From Ralstonia wenshanensis (lineage in GTDB: Bacteria; Pseudomonadota; Gammaproteobacteria; Burkholderiales; Burkholderiaceae), in the NCBI RefSeq assembly GCF_021173085.1, contig NZ_CP076413.1:1922001-1986000 (forward strand): a DNA stretch of 64,000 nucleotides, in the 5' to 3' direction. Below are positions 19,704-31,346 of the stretch, one piece after another. The notes beneath the pieces are model-generated. The model saw only the letters and a program-made list of their open reading frames with translations. It did not search any database and was not told the DNA's origin. How positions within the stretch are numbered: position 1 is the first letter of the stretch; every line of letters begins with the position of its first letter. The position numbers were made by a program, and so were the translations under genes.

Positions 19704-21482
19704 TTAGAACGTACGCGCCTTGGGCGGCACCGATTCCACCGACAGCGGCTTCAACTGCACGGGCTTGTAGTCGAGGCGGTTGCCTTCGCTGTACCACAGC
19801 GAGTGCTTCATCCAGTTTTCGTCGTCGCGATTCGGGAAGTCGCTGTGGGCGTGGGCACCGCGCGATTCCTTGCGGGCGGCGGCCGACACCATCGTCGCCT
19901 TGGCCACTTCCACCAGGTTGGCCACTTCCAGCGCTTCAACGCGCGCGGTGTTGAACACCTTGGACTTGTCCTTCAGGTGGATGCTGCCAGCACGCTCGGC
20001 CACTTCCAGGATGCGCTCGACGCCTTCATCCATCAGCTTCTGCGTACGGAACACGCCCGCGTGCGACTGCATGTTGCGGCGGATGTCGTTGGCAACGTCC
20101 TGCGCGTACTCGCCCGAGCTGGACGAATCGAGCTTGGCCAGGCGCGACAGTGCGCGGTCCGCTGCATCGGCCGGCAACGGCTTGTGCTCGCGGTTCTTCA
20201 GGTTCTGCGCAATGATGTGGTTGCCCGCCGAACGGCCGAACACCACCAGGTCGAGCAGCGAGTTCGTGCCCAGGCGGTTGGCGCCGTGCACCGACACGCA
20301 CGAGCATTCGCCGATCGCGTAGAAGCCGTTGATGACCTCGTTCGGGTTGCCGTTCTTCGGCACCACGACCTGGCCGTGATAGTTCGTCGGAATGCCACCC
20401 ATCTGGTAGTGGATGGTCGGCACCACCGGAATCGGTTCCTTGATGGCGTCGACGTTGGCGAACTTCAGCCCGATCTCGCGGATCGACGGCAGGCGCTTCA
20501 TGATGGTCTCGGCACCGACGTGGGTCAGGTCGAGCAGCACGTAGTCGCCGTTCGGGCCGCAGCCGCGGCCTTCCTTGATTTCCTGGTCCATCGAGCGCGA
20601 CACGAAGTCACGCGGCGCCAGATCCTTCAGCGTCGGGGCATAGCGCTCCATGAAGCGCTCGCCGTCCTTGTTACGCAGGATGCCGCCTTCGCCACGCACG
20701 CCTTCCGTGATCAGCACGCCCGCGCCGGCCACGCCGGTCGGGTGGAACTGCCAGAACTCCATGTCTTCGAGCGGGACGCCTGCGCGCGCTGCCATGCCCA
20801 GGCCGTCACCGGTGTTGATGAAGGCATTGGTGGACGCTGCGTAGATGCGGCCTGCACCGCCCGTGGCGAACAGCGTCGTCTTCGCTTCGAGGATGTAGAC
20901 CTCGCCGGTTTCCATTTCCAGCGCCGTCACACCCAGCACGTCGCCGTCCTGGTCGCGGATCAGGTCCAGCGCCATCCATTCGACGAAGAAGTGGGTCTTG
21001 GCCCGCACGTTACGCTGATACAGCGTGTGCAGCAGCGCGTGGCCGGTACGGTCGGCCGCGGCGCAGGCACGCTGCACGGGCTTCTCGCCGTAGTTCGACG
21101 TGTGGCCGCCGAACGGGCGCTGGTAGATGGTGCCGTCGGCGTTGCGGTCGAACGGCATGCCGAAGTGTTCCAGCTCATACACCACGTTTGGTGCCTGGCG
21201 GCACATGAACTCGATCGCGTCCTGGTCGCCGAGCCAGTCGGAGCCCTTGACGGTGTCGTAGAAGTGATAGTGCCAGTTGTCTTCGCTCATGTTGCCCAGC
21301 GAAGCACCGATACCACCCTGCGCCGCCACGGTGTGCGAGCGGGTGGGGAAAACCTTGGACAGCACGGCCACGGAGAGGCCGGCTTCTGCCAGCTGCAGCG
21401 ATGCGCGCATGCCCGAACCGCCCGCACCGACGATCACCACGTCGAATTTGCGGCGCGGCAGCCCAGTCTTGACTGCGACCAT
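19704..21482 (-). CDS. sdhA: Succinate dehydrogenase flavoprotein subunit
   Basis: Catalytic subunit of complex II oxidising succinate to fumarate. It has 592 residues. The dinucleotide fold is VVIVGAGGSGMRASL and His50 in PTRSHTVAAQGG is the covalent FAD site; HPTGVAGAG and RGEGGILRNKDGERFM line the active site. It is directly followed by sdhB and preceded by sdhD with a 3-bp gap. Confidence 0.98.
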   Translation of the reverse strand: MVAVKTGLPRRKFDVVIVGAGGSGMRASLQLAEAGLSVAVLSKVFPTRSHTVAAQGGIGASLGNMSEDNWHYHFYDTVKGSDWLGDQDAIEFMCRQAPNVVYELEHFGMPFDRNADGTIYQRPFGGHTSNYGEKPVQRACAAADRTGHALLHTLYQRNVRAKTHFFVEWMALDLIRDQDGDVLGVTALEMETGEVYILEAKTTLFATGGAGRIYAASTNAFINTGDGLGMAARAGVPLEDMEFWQFHPTGVAGAGVLITEGVRGEGGILRNKDGERFMERYAPTLKDLAPRDFVSRSMDQEIKEGRGCGPNGDYVLLDLTHVGAETIMKRLPSIREIGLKFANVDAIKEPIPVVPTIHYQMGGIPTNYHGQVVVPKNGNPNEVINGFYAIGECSCVSVHGANRLGTNSLLDLVVFGRSAGNHIIAQNLKNREHKPLPADAADRALSRLAKLDSSSSGEYAQDVANDIRRNMQSHAGVFRTQKLMDEGVERILEVAERAGSIHLKDKSKVFNTARVEALEVANLVEVAKATMVSAAARKESRGAHAHSDFPNRDDENWMKHSLWYSEGNRLDYKPVQLKPLSVESVPPKARTF

Positions 21483-21485
21483 GTC

Positions 21486-21851
21486 TTAAACCCTCCAGAG
21501 AATCTGAGCTGCGTAGCCCGCACAACCAACGAGCCACAGAATCGTCAACACTTGCAGCGTCAAACGCACTGCCACGGGCTTCACGTAGTCCATCCAGATG
21601 TCACGCACACCGATCCAGGCGTGATACGTGAGCGACACGAACGCCAGGAACGTCAGCATCTTCATCCACTGGTTGGAGAACAGCCCCGCCCAGCTTTGGT
21701 AAGACGTGTCTTTGGAGAGCAGGAACGCAGCCAGCAGCACGATGGTGTACACCGCCATGATCACGGCGGTGACGCGCTGCGCGAGGAAGTCCTTCAGGCC
21801 GTAGTGCGCGCCGACAACGAGGCGCTTGGGACCAATATTGTTTTGTGCCAT
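21486..21851 (-). CDS. sdhD: Succinate dehydrogenase membrane anchor subunit D
   Basis: A 121-residue protein with three membrane helices (about 29-47, 60-82 and 95-117). LKDFLAQRVTAVIMAVY and HAWIGVRDIWMDYVKP are typical of SdhD; the conserved His in the second helix is a candidate haem b ligand. It lies 10 bp after sdhC and 3 bp before sdhA. Confidence 0.95.
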   Translation of the reverse strand: MAQNNIGPKRLVVGAHYGLKDFLAQRVTAVIMAVYTIVLLAAFLLSKDTSYQSWAGLFSNQWMKMLTFLAFVSLTYHAWIGVRDIWMDYVKPVAVRLTLQVLTILWLVGCAGYAAQILWRV

Positions 21852-21861
21852 TGCGGATTCC

Positions 21862-22272
21862 TCAGAACAGGCCGAACAGCTTGGCGCCGAACACGACGGT
21901 CAGCAGCAGGCTGACGATCAGCACGCTCACAGCCGACTTGGAGGCCGAGGCCTTGTCGATGCCGATATGCAGATCGAGGATCAGGTAACGGATGCCGGCG
22001 CAGAAGTGGTGCAGGTATGCCCAGATGAGGGCAAGGACGACAACCTTGGCAAAACCGTTGGACAGAAGCGCCGAGAACTTGGCGAAACTGATTTCCGACG
22101 TGAGACTTTGCTCGAACAAGTACAGCACGAACGGAAGAAGAAGGAACATCAACGCACCGCTGGCACGGTGCAAGATGGACACCTTACCGGCCCAGGGCAA
22201 GCGGTAACGGGCGATGTCGCCCACACCGATGTTCCTGTATACCGGCCTGGCTTTCTTGATGGCTTCTGCCAT
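21862..22272 (-). CDS. sdhC: Succinate dehydrogenase cytochrome b556 subunit C
   Basis: A 136-residue anchor with three hydrophobic segments (about 33-55, 66-90 and 110-133). RPVYRNIGVGDIARYRLPWAGKVSILHRASGA (read as short motifs YRLPW, SILHRASG) and HHFCAGIRYL are typical of the family. It heads sdhCDAB-sdhE-gltA. Upstream, TAAAAT on the minus strand (22329-22334) is a possible -10 element, with no convincing -35. Confidence 0.95.
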   Translation of the reverse strand: MAEAIKKARPVYRNIGVGDIARYRLPWAGKVSILHRASGALMFLLLPFVLYLFEQSLTSEISFAKFSALLSNGFAKVVVLALIWAYLHHFCAGIRYLILDLHIGIDKASASKSAVSVLIVSLLLTVVFGAKLFGLF

Positions 22273-22544
22273 GGTCAGACCCCAATTGGCTAATCAACAA
22301 ACAAAACAGCTTTGCACAAATCCGCGAGATTTTAGCGCGCTTTTGTTGCGCAGCGCACCATTAATTCCATGCGACGCGCTCCACTTTTGTGCTTCCTGCC
22401 CTCGCCTGCCAGTGGCGTGATACGGGGGCTGAGTGTCCTCTCTACACTGCCTTCATGCCGCGCAATACGCTGTTGCGCGACGCACAAACCCAGACCCAGT
22501 CGAAGTCGCAACGGGCCGCACGAATCGGGCCTGGCAGCGCATCG

Positions 22545-23354
22545 TCAATTCAATTCGTTCTGGTAAAAGTGCCGCGTCGTGACGTACAGGCCACGACGTA
22601 TCTCCACCGGTTTGTCGCCGAACGTATGCGACACGCGCTCCACCGACAGCAACGGCGATTGAGCCGCCACCGAGAGCAATTCAGCCGTGGTCGCGTCAGC
22701 CGCCACTGCACGAATGCGCTCGGTGGCACGCAACATGCGCACACCGAACTCCGCCTCGAAAAAGGCGTACATCGGGCCCTTCCACTCGGTCAGTTTTTCA
22801 GCCGTCAGCCCTTTGAAACTCGCGCCCGGCAGCCAGATTTCTTCCAGCACGGTCGGCTCACCCGAAAAGAACAGGATGCGGCGGATCTGCACGACGCTGT
22901 CGCCGGCCTTGAGTTCGAGCAGGCGGGCGATCTCGGCCGGGGCGCGCATGCGCTTGCACTCCAACACACGGCTGCTCGGATAGTGCTGTTCGCCCTGCTC
23001 CGGCATCAGACGCAAAAACCGGAACTGCACGCCCTCTTCGTAATGCGTGGTAACGAAGGTGCCCTTACCCTGGCGCCGCGCGACCAGGTTTTCGGCCGCC
23101 AGTTCGTCGATCGCCTTGCGCACGGTACCCTGGCTGACCTTGTAGCGGGCCGCCAATTCCATCTCACTGGGGATCATCTCGCCCGGCTTCCATTCGCCGG
23201 CCTGCAGGCTTTGCAGGATCAGCGTCTTGATCTGCTGATACAGCGGGCTGAACGTCGGAGAGCCGCCCGCGCCGCCCGAAGAAGCGGGCGATGCGCCGCC
23301 TTCGCCGCCCGGGGGCGGCATCGCAGCGGATAGAGGGCTGGGTGTGCTCGACAT
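22545..23354 (-). CDS. GntR family transcriptional regulator (HutC/UTRA type)
   Basis: A 269-residue regulator: a Pro/Gly/Ser-rich N-terminal tail (1-34), a winged helix-turn-helix (about 37-105, with IPSEMELAARYKVSQGTVRKA) and a UTRA ligand-binding domain (about 125-265). The ATG at 23354 is preferred over a GTG at 23372 because GGTGAA lies about 10 nt upstream of it. It is divergent from mdh and 272 bp upstream of sdhC on the same strand. A perfect palindrome in the shared upstream region is a likely operator, which suggests control of mdh and perhaps the sdh genes by a small carboxylate or acyl-CoA. The ligand is unknown. Confidence 0.88.
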   Translation of the reverse strand: MSSTPSPLSAAMPPPGGEGGASPASSGGAGGSPTFSPLYQQIKTLILQSLQAGEWKPGEMIPSEMELAARYKVSQGTVRKAIDELAAENLVARRQGKGTFVTTHYEEGVQFRFLRLMPEQGEQHYPSSRVLECKRMRAPAEIARLLELKAGDSVVQIRRILFFSGEPTVLEEIWLPGASFKGLTAEKLTEWKGPMYAFFEAEFGVRMLRATERIRAVAADATTAELLSVAAQSPLLSVERVSHTFGDKPVEIRRGLYVTTRHFYQNELN

Positions 23355-23407
23355 AACTGCCGATTTCACCACAAAAGCGACAAAGGCGTCCAGCCCGTTT
23401 ATAGAAT

Positions 23408-23429
23408 GTCTTATGTCTTATATAAGACA
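23408..23429. promoter_or_regulatory. Palindromic operator candidate between the GntR gene and mdh
   Basis: TGTCTTATATAAGACA at 23414-23429 is a perfect 16-bp palindrome, and a further GTCTTA half-site lies in direct repeat at 23408-23413. It is AT-rich in a GC-rich region and ends 9 bp before the -35 of the likely mdh promoter. The symmetric form fits a dimeric GntR/HutC-type repressor; the adjacent regulator is the natural candidate. Confidence 0.75.
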
Positions 23430-23438
23430 GAAGATTCA

Positions 23439-23468
23439 TTGACTTTCCGGCGAGGCCAGACCTACACT
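23439..23468 (+). promoter_or_regulatory. Sigma70-like promoter of mdh
   Basis: TTGACT (23439-23444) and TACACT (23463-23468) with an 18-bp spacer. It is 239 bp before the mdh ATG, so the transcript would have a long leader. The rest of the 352-bp gap between the GntR gene and mdh shows nothing else I can name. Confidence 0.6.
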
Positions 23469-23706
23469 CGCGCCTGTTCCGGGCGACGGCCCCCACGACA
23501 CGCCACAACGGCTCAAAGGTCAATTGCAGTGTGTTTCCACATCGTCATGCGGACGCAGTAAACTGCGAGGCTCTTGCCGTTTCTGAGCCGACCGCCCACG
23601 AGGCGCCGACCGTTGCCGGCAATGCCTGCGAGGCTGCACCGACATCCTGCTGGGATGCGCGCCGCGCGCAGTGCGATCCGCTTTCACTACCGTTTGGAGA
23701 GTTCTC

Positions 23707-24693
23707 ATGGCAAAAGCACCCATGCGCGTCGCAGTGACCGGCGCTGCTGGACAGATCGGTTACGCCCTGCTGTTCCGCATCGCCGCCGGCGAAATGCTGG
23801 GCAAGGATCAACCCGTCATCCTGCAACTGCTGGAAATCCCCGATGAGAAGGCCCAGAAGGCGCTCAAGGGCGTGATGATGGAGATCGAAGACTGCGCATT
23901 CCCGCTGCTGGCTGGCATGGAAGCGCACTCCGACCCGATGACCGCATTCAAAGACGCCGACGTGGCTCTGCTGGTGGGCGCCCGCCCCCGTGGCCCGGGC
24001 ATGGAACGTGCGGACCTGCTGTCGGCCAACGCGCAGATCTTCACGGCACAAGGCAAGGCACTGAACGCCGTTGCTTCGCGCAACGTCAAGGTGCTGGTGG
24101 TCGGCAACCCGGCCAACACGAACGCCTACATCGCCATGAAGTCGGCGCCGGACCTGCCGCGTGAGAACTTCACCGCCATGCTGCGCCTGGACCACAACCG
24201 TGCCCTGTCGCAGATCGCCGCCAAGACCGGCAAGCCGGTGTCGAGCATCGAAAAGCTGTTCGTGTGGGGCAACCACAGCCCGACGATGTACGCCGACTAT
24301 CGCTACGCCACGATCGACGGCAAGAGCGTTAAGGACATGATCAACGACCCGGTGTGGAACAACGACGTGTTCCTGCCGACCGTTGGCAAGCGCGGCGCCG
24401 CCATCATCGAAGCGCGCGGCCTGTCGTCGGCTGCTTCGGCTGCCAACGCCGCCATCGACCACGTGCGTGACTGGGTGCTCGGCACCAACGGCAAGATTGT
24501 CACCATGGGCATCCCGTCGAACGGCGAATACGGCATTCCGAAGGACGTGATGTTCGGTTTCCCGGTCACCACCGAAAACGGCAAGTACAAGATCGTCGAA
24601 GGGCTGGAAATCGACGAGTACAGCCAAGGCAAGATCAAGATTACGCTCGACGAGCTGGAAGGCGAGCGTGCGGGCGTGCAGCATCTGCTGTAA
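23707..24693 (+). CDS. mdh: Malate dehydrogenase
   Basis: NAD-dependent malate/oxaloacetate interconversion in the TCA cycle. It has 328 residues from [18 protein letters not shown] at 23707, preceded by GGAGAG; the longer frame start at 23671 is rejected. It is of the large LDH-like MDH type with the catalytic His in [11 protein letters not shown] and the substrate Arg in [11 protein letters not shown] and LRLDHNRA. It is followed by a strong terminator. Confidence 0.97.
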   Translation: MAKAPMRVAVTGAAGQIGYALLFRIAAGEMLGKDQPVILQLLEIPDEKAQKALKGVMMEIEDCAFPLLAGMEAHSDPMTAFKDADVALLVGARPRGPGMERADLLSANAQIFTAQGKALNAVASRNVKVLVVGNPANTNAYIAMKSAPDLPRENFTAMLRLDHNRALSQIAAKTGKPVSSIEKLFVWGNHSPTMYADYRYATIDGKSVKDMINDPVWNNDVFLPTVGKRGAAIIEARGLSSAASAANAAIDHVRDWVLGTNGKIVTMGIPSNGEYGIPKDVMFGFPVTTENGKYKIVEGLEIDEYSQGKIKITLDELEGERAGVQHLL

Positions 24694-24712
24694 TCCGCAT
24701 GATCTAAGAAAG

Positions 24713-24750
24713 AACCGGAGCGGATCGGCAGCGACCCCTCCGGTTTTTTT
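24713..24750 (+). terminator. Rho-independent terminator after mdh
   Basis: The stem AACCGGAG/CTCCGGTT (24713-24720 with 24738-24745) encloses a 17-nt loop and is followed by a T7 run that begins in the stem. It lies 20 bp after the mdh stop. Confidence 0.85.
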
Positions 24751-24809
24751 ACACCTGCACTCCGATCAAGACACAGGCGCCACAAGCGCCGCAGAACCGA
24801 TACCAGCCC

Positions 24810-25790
24810 GTGCACCCCACCGAGGTTTTGTTCCAGGACGATGCCCTACCGGCCCAATTGCCGGTCTGCGACCACTACGCGGGCGCAGAAAAACTGATGC
24901 GCAAGTCGCTCGCCCTGCAACAAGCCCTTGGCCCCGTTTTCGACATCACGTTTGACTGCGAAGACGGCGCCGCCGTCGGTCAGGAACGCGCACATGCCGA
25001 ATTGGCCGCCGCGCTCATCAACAGCGACGACAACCGCTTCAACCGCGTTGGCGTGCGCATTCACGATCCGAACCACGACGCGTGGACGCAGGACGTCGAC
25101 ATCCTTGTCGGCCTTGCCGGCCGCCGCCTCGCCTACGTGACCGTGCCAAAGGTCCGTGACGTCGTGGAAGTCGCGCGAGTGACCGATCGCGTCAACCAGG
25201 CCGCCAAGGCGGCCGGCATTGCGAGGCACCTGCCGATCCACGTGCTGATCGAAACGCATGGCGCGCTCGCGCAGGTGTTCGATATCGCCGCGCTGGTGCA
25301 GGTGGAATGCCTGAGCTTCGGCCTGATGGATTTTGTCTCGGCGCACAACGGCGCGATTCCCGGTGCGGCGATGGGCTCGCCAGAGCAGTTCGAGCATCCT
25401 CTGATCCGCCGCGCCCTTGCCGAGATTTCCGCCGCTTGCCACGCGCACGGCAAGGTGCCGTCGCACAACGTCAGCACTGACATCAAGCACCCCGACCGCT
25501 CCGGCGCCGATGCCGCCCGTGCCCGCAACGAGTTCGGCTATCTGCGCAAGTGGAGCATCCATCCGGACCAGATCGCGCCAATCGTTTCCGCATTCCGCCC
25601 ATCGCACGAAGAAGTGACACGCGCGGGCGCCATTCTTGCGGCCGCGCAGGACGCCTCCTGGGGGCCCATCCAGCACGAGGGCCGGCTGCATGACCGCGCA
25701 AGCTATCGCTATTGGTGGGCCGTGCTGCAACGGGCGCACACCACCGGCGTGGAGATGCCAGCCGACGCCGTCGCGCGCTTCTTCGCGTGA
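24810..25790 (+). CDS. HpcH/HpaI-CitE family CoA-ester lyase
   Basis: A 326-residue TIM-barrel lyase. Acidic metal-binding motifs are [13 protein letters not shown] (near residue 46) and [13 protein letters not shown] with the downstream [14 protein letters not shown]. Members cleave malyl-CoA, citramalyl-CoA or related 3-hydroxyacyl-CoAs; the exact substrate cannot be read from the sequence. The likely start is a GTG at 24810 (fMet-His-Pro-Thr-Glu). It lies between mdh and prpB on the same strand and ends 23 bp before prpB, suggesting a shared role in C3-C5 CoA-ester metabolism. Confidence 0.85.
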   Translation: MHPTEVLFQDDALPAQLPVCDHYAGAEKLMRKSLALQQALGPVFDITFDCEDGAAVGQERAHAELAAALINSDDNRFNRVGVRIHDPNHDAWTQDVDILVGLAGRRLAYVTVPKVRDVVEVARVTDRVNQAAKAAGIARHLPIHVLIETHGALAQVFDIAALVQVECLSFGLMDFVSAHNGAIPGAAMGSPEQFEHPLIRRALAEISAACHAHGKVPSHNVSTDIKHPDRSGADAARARNEFGYLRKWSIHPDQIAPIVSAFRPSHEEVTRAGAILAAAQDASWGPIQHEGRLHDRASYRYWWAVLQRAHTTGVEMPADAVARFFA

Positions 25791-25813
25791 CGTGCAGAGA
25801 AAGGAGATTCGCC

Positions 25814-26710
25814 ATGACGACAAACACCCAAGCCAGCGCAGGAGCGCGCTTCCGCCAGGCGCTGGTCGATGAATCGCCACTGCAGGTGGTGGGCACCATC
25901 AATGCAAACCACGCGCTGCTGGCCAAGCGCGCCGGCTATCGCGCGATCTATCTGTCGGGCGGCGGCGTGGCAGCGGGCTCGCTGGGCTTGCCGGATCTCG
26001 GCATATCGGGCCTGGACGACGTTTTGACCGACGTCCGCCGCATCACCGATGTCTGCGATGTACCGCTCCTGGTGGATGTCGACACGGGCTTTGGCGCTTC
26101 GGCATTCAACGTGGCGCGCACGACCAAGTCGCTCATCAAGTTTGGCGCCGCGGCCATGCATATCGAAGACCAGGTCGGCGCCAAGCGCTGCGGCCATCGG
26201 CCCAACAAGGAGATCGTCTCGAAGGACGAGATGGTCGATCGCATCAAGGCTGCCGTCGATGCCCGCACCGACGCCAGCTTTGTCGTCATGGCGCGCACCG
26301 ATGCCCTGGCCGTCGAAGGCTTCGACCGCGCCCTCGAACGTGCCGTGGCCTGCGTGGAAGCCGGCGCGGACGCGATCTTTCCCGAGGCGATGACCGAACT
26401 GTCGATGTACCGCAAGTTTGTCGACGCGGTGAAGGTGCCGGTGCTGGCCAACATCACCGAATTTGGGCAGACGCCGCTTTTCACGCGCGATGAGCTGGCT
26501 TCCGCAGGCGTATCGATGATCCTGTATCCGCTGTCGGCATTTCGCGCGATGAACAAGGCCGCAGAGAACGTCTACGCCGCCATACGCCGCGATGGCACGC
26601 AAAAAAATGTCGTCGACACCATGCAGACGCGCATGGAGTTATACGACAGCATTGGTTACCACGACTACGAAGCCAAGTTGGACGCGCTCTTCGCACAGAA
26701 TCGCGGTTGA
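25814..26710 (+). CDS. prpB: 2-methylisocitrate lyase
   Basis: Cleaves 2-methylisocitrate to pyruvate and succinate, the last step of the methylcitrate cycle. It has 298 residues from the ATG at 25814, preceded by AAGGAG 7 nt upstream. The catalytic loop KRCGH is at 124-128 (Cys126), and LVDVDTGFG and [12 protein letters not shown] are PrpB hallmarks. prpC, prpD and acnM are not next to it, unlike many prp operons; the partner here is a CoA-ester lyase. Confidence 0.95.
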   Translation: MTTNTQASAGARFRQALVDESPLQVVGTINANHALLAKRAGYRAIYLSGGGVAAGSLGLPDLGISGLDDVLTDVRRITDVCDVPLLVDVDTGFGASAFNVARTTKSLIKFGAAAMHIEDQVGAKRCGHRPNKEIVSKDEMVDRIKAAVDARTDASFVVMARTDALAVEGFDRALERAVACVEAGADAIFPEAMTELSMYRKFVDAVKVPVLANITEFGQTPLFTRDELASAGVSMILYPLSAFRAMNKAAENVYAAIRRDGTQKNVVDTMQTRMELYDSIGYHDYEAKLDALFAQNRG

Positions 26711-26968
26711 GCCGGGCCAAGATCCACACCAACGCAAACAAGGAGAACGGAAGGCAAAACTGCGGGGGCAAGCTGCCCGGGAACAACCCGAAAAACGGCG
26801 CTGGCGCAAGCACGACACCCCCTTTTTGCGGAGCGGTCGGGCAAGCATGTAACAGAACGTTGGGCGCGGCGTCCAAATCGGTCAAAATACCGGCCGGTGT
26901 GCGAAATGCCGTGGCATCTCGTGGCCTGGCAGCCGCCTCCCCCACTCTGTCTTACCGAAGGAAACCCT

Positions 26969-27523
26969 ATGAACAAATTCATCGTGGGCGCCTGTGCTGG
27001 CGTTCTCTCGCTGGCTGCATCGCAATATGCAGCCGCTCAGGCCCCAGAGAAGTCGGCTACCAAGAAGGCTCCCGCCAAGAAGACTTGGACCAAGAAGCAT
27101 GCCGCCAAGAAGGCCGCGCCTGTTGCTGCCGTCAAGCCGGAAGGCGTCGAATGGAAGTGCGAGCTTGGCAACGAGATGTACCTCAAGGGCGACATGGCGC
27201 GCGATCAGATCATTACGATGTACTGGAAGGGCAAGAACTACCAGCTGCCGCGCCAAATGACCCGCACGGGCGCCGACCGTTACTTCGACCAGAAGACCGG
27301 GATGGATCTGGTGGTGATCCCGGCCAAGGCCATGCTGTTCGACCGCAACGAAGGCCACCGCCTGGCCGATGAGTGCCAGACCGCCGAAATGGCTGCCGGC
27401 GCACCGGCCCCGACGCAAGCGGGCGCCCTGCGCGCTCCGGCTGGCCTGCCGCTGATGGCGCCGGACAGCCCTGCCCCCGCTCCGGCCCCTGCTCCGGGCG
27501 CAGTGCTACCGGCCCAGCAGTAA
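26969..27523 (+). CDS. Periplasmic protein with MliC-like lysozyme-inhibitor domain
   Basis: A 184-residue protein: signal peptide (1-24, ending AAAQA), a Lys/Ala-rich spacer (about 28-55), a compact domain (about 58-140) and a Pro/Ala tail. The domain has WKCELG, a central LPRQMTRTGADRYFD and a closing Cys (LADEC), resembling MliC/PliC C-type lysozyme inhibitors, where a short loop with Ser-Ala-Ser-Gly-Ala inserts into lysozyme; here that loop reads MTRTGA. The two Cys could form the usual disulfide. The start at 26969 fits the signal peptide, with AAGGAA upstream. The function is inferred from pattern only. Confidence 0.65.
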   Translation: MNKFIVGACAGVLSLAASQYAAAQAPEKSATKKAPAKKTWTKKHAAKKAAPVAAVKPEGVEWKCELGNEMYLKGDMARDQIITMYWKGKNYQLPRQMTRTGADRYFDQKTGMDLVVIPAKAMLFDRNEGHRLADECQTAEMAAGAPAPTQAGALRAPAGLPLMAPDSPAPAPAPAPGAVLPAQQ

Positions 27524-27539
27524 CGCGATATCGCACAAG

Positions 27540-27654
27540 AGGCCCACAGGAGCCGCTCATGTCCGCACCAGTTGCGAACCTCCGCACGAATCTGGGCAAG
27601 GCCATCGTCGACGATGTGGCCTTGCCCGGATGCGCCGGGCTCCGTGGGCCTTTT
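27540..27654 (+). other. Nested inverted repeats around the start of the next gene
   Basis: Outer arms 27540-27554 and 27638-27651 are complementary with one bulge and end in TTTT. Inside is an almost perfect long hairpin: 27594-27609 pairs with 27610-27627 (10 bp + 6 bp, GT bulge, palindromic ATCGTCGACGAT at its tip). A third hairpin GCCCGG/CCGGGC (27624-27640) competes with both. The alternative pairings resemble an attenuator or structured leader, but the region also overlaps codons 1-32 of the following open frame. Confidence 0.5.
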
Positions 27655-27966
27655 GTGTCTGGGACCGTCCTGTCAGATGGCACGACGGGCACGACGGCTC
27701 CAGGCACGCCCCTCTTCGGCCGCAAGGCAATCGAAGATCAACAAGATTCCGTCGCCCGCGGCCAGCGCACCCATGTGTTGCGCATGACCATTGCCCGCGT
27801 GGACGATCAGCCTTTCACCACGAATGACCACGACGCCAAGAAGCGTCCGATCGCCCATGGCATCACCGCCCGCATCAGCGGCGGCAAGCCGTTCAGCGGT
27901 GTCGTGGCGGATTACCCGACCGATCAGAAGCCAGGCCGGTCAACGCGTTTGTCGGTTTGTACGTGA
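27559..27966 (+). CDS. Hypothetical protein, 135 residues, upstream of acnA
   Basis: Starts at an ATG preceded by AGGAG (6-nt spacing) and uses GC-rich third positions like its neighbours, so it is plausibly coding. The N-terminal part contains a Gly/Thr-rich run (SDGTTGTTAPGTP); the C-terminal half is hydrophilic (RTHVLRMTIARVDDQPF, KRPIAHGITARISGGKPFSG). There is no signal peptide or membrane segment and I recognise no family. It ends 77 bp before acnA and overlaps strong RNA secondary structure at its 5' end. Confidence 0.5.
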   Translation: MSAPVANLRTNLGKAIVDDVALPGCAGLRGPFVSGTVLSDGTTGTTAPGTPLFGRKAIEDQQDSVARGQRTHVLRMTIARVDDQPFTTNDHDAKKRPIAHGITARISGGKPFSGVVADYPTDQKPGRSTRLSVCT

Positions 27967-28043
27967 TTTGATTTTGTCGATTTGATGTATCCGCAAGGGG
28001 CGCCCCGGCACCCCGCGCAATCCTCAAGCCTTGGAGTCATGCC

Positions 28044-30749
<2,706 letters not shown>

Positions 30750-30785
30750 GCTTCACGCCGTTACGCTGCATTGGTGCAGGACGGA

Positions 30786-30812
30786 AACCGGCTCTTCGGA
30801 GCCGGTTTTTTT
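30786..30812 (+). terminator. Rho-independent terminator after acnA
   Basis: The 9-bp stem AACCGGCTC/GAGCCGGTT with a TTCG tetraloop (30795-30798) is followed by a T7 run. It lies 36 bp after the acnA stop. Confidence 0.95.
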
Positions 30813-30966
30813 ATTGCCTGCCGAATCAAACAAGGTGACGATGCTCCAATCGGCGAGCAGGCTTTGGTACAGTGTGCCGAATAGGCCGCGTGACGTGCTC
30901 GCCCTGTTGATGGCGAAATTGCCGCCCGTCCTCGCCTGATCGTTTCATTGCTGGAGTCCCGCACCC

Positions 30967-31248
30967 ATGGCCCAAGTGGTACTAGCCTTCATCGTCGTGG
31001 CGGCTGCCGTGTTCTACATCCTGATCAAGGCACCCCAGACCGACGCCCAGGCCCCAGCCTCGACAGCGCCTGCTGTAACAGCCGCACCCGTTCCTCCGCC
31101 CCCGCCGCTGGCCGCTTCGGAGCCCGTCGCCACGACGCACGTGGCACCGGCCAGCGCGCCAGTTGCATCGGAACCCACACCGGCTTCCGTACCTGTGGCC
31201 ACGAGCAGTGTCGCAGCGGAAGCGTCGGCTCCTGTGGCCAAGCCTTAA
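30967..31248 (+). CDS. Small Pro/Ala-rich membrane-anchored protein
   Basis: A 93-residue protein with one N-terminal hydrophobic helix (about 3-20, AQVVLAFIVVAAAVFYILI) and a periplasm-facing, unstructured tail made almost only of Ala, Pro, Val, Ser and Thr. I recognise no catalytic domain. The ATG at 30967 has TGGAGT about 12 nt upstream. It lies between acnA and the DUF2863-type gene; low complexity makes it hard to assign, but the membrane helix supports a real gene. Confidence 0.6.
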   Translation: MAQVVLAFIVVAAAVFYILIKAPQTDAQAPASTAPAVTAAPVPPPPPLAASEPVATTHVAPASAPVASEPTPASVPVATSSVAAEASAPVAKP

Positions 31249-31346
31249 CGTTTTCGCCCTATGGGTTTCGTAATAGGCGTCGCGCAGTAGCGTCCAAGGG
31301 TAAAATAACGCCCCTTTCATTGTTCCAACGACCGGTACGGCACAGC

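Noticed and set aside
19686-21914. 742-codon open frame antisense to sdhA-sdhD
   Set aside because: Spans three well-defined genes on the other strand and has no domain.
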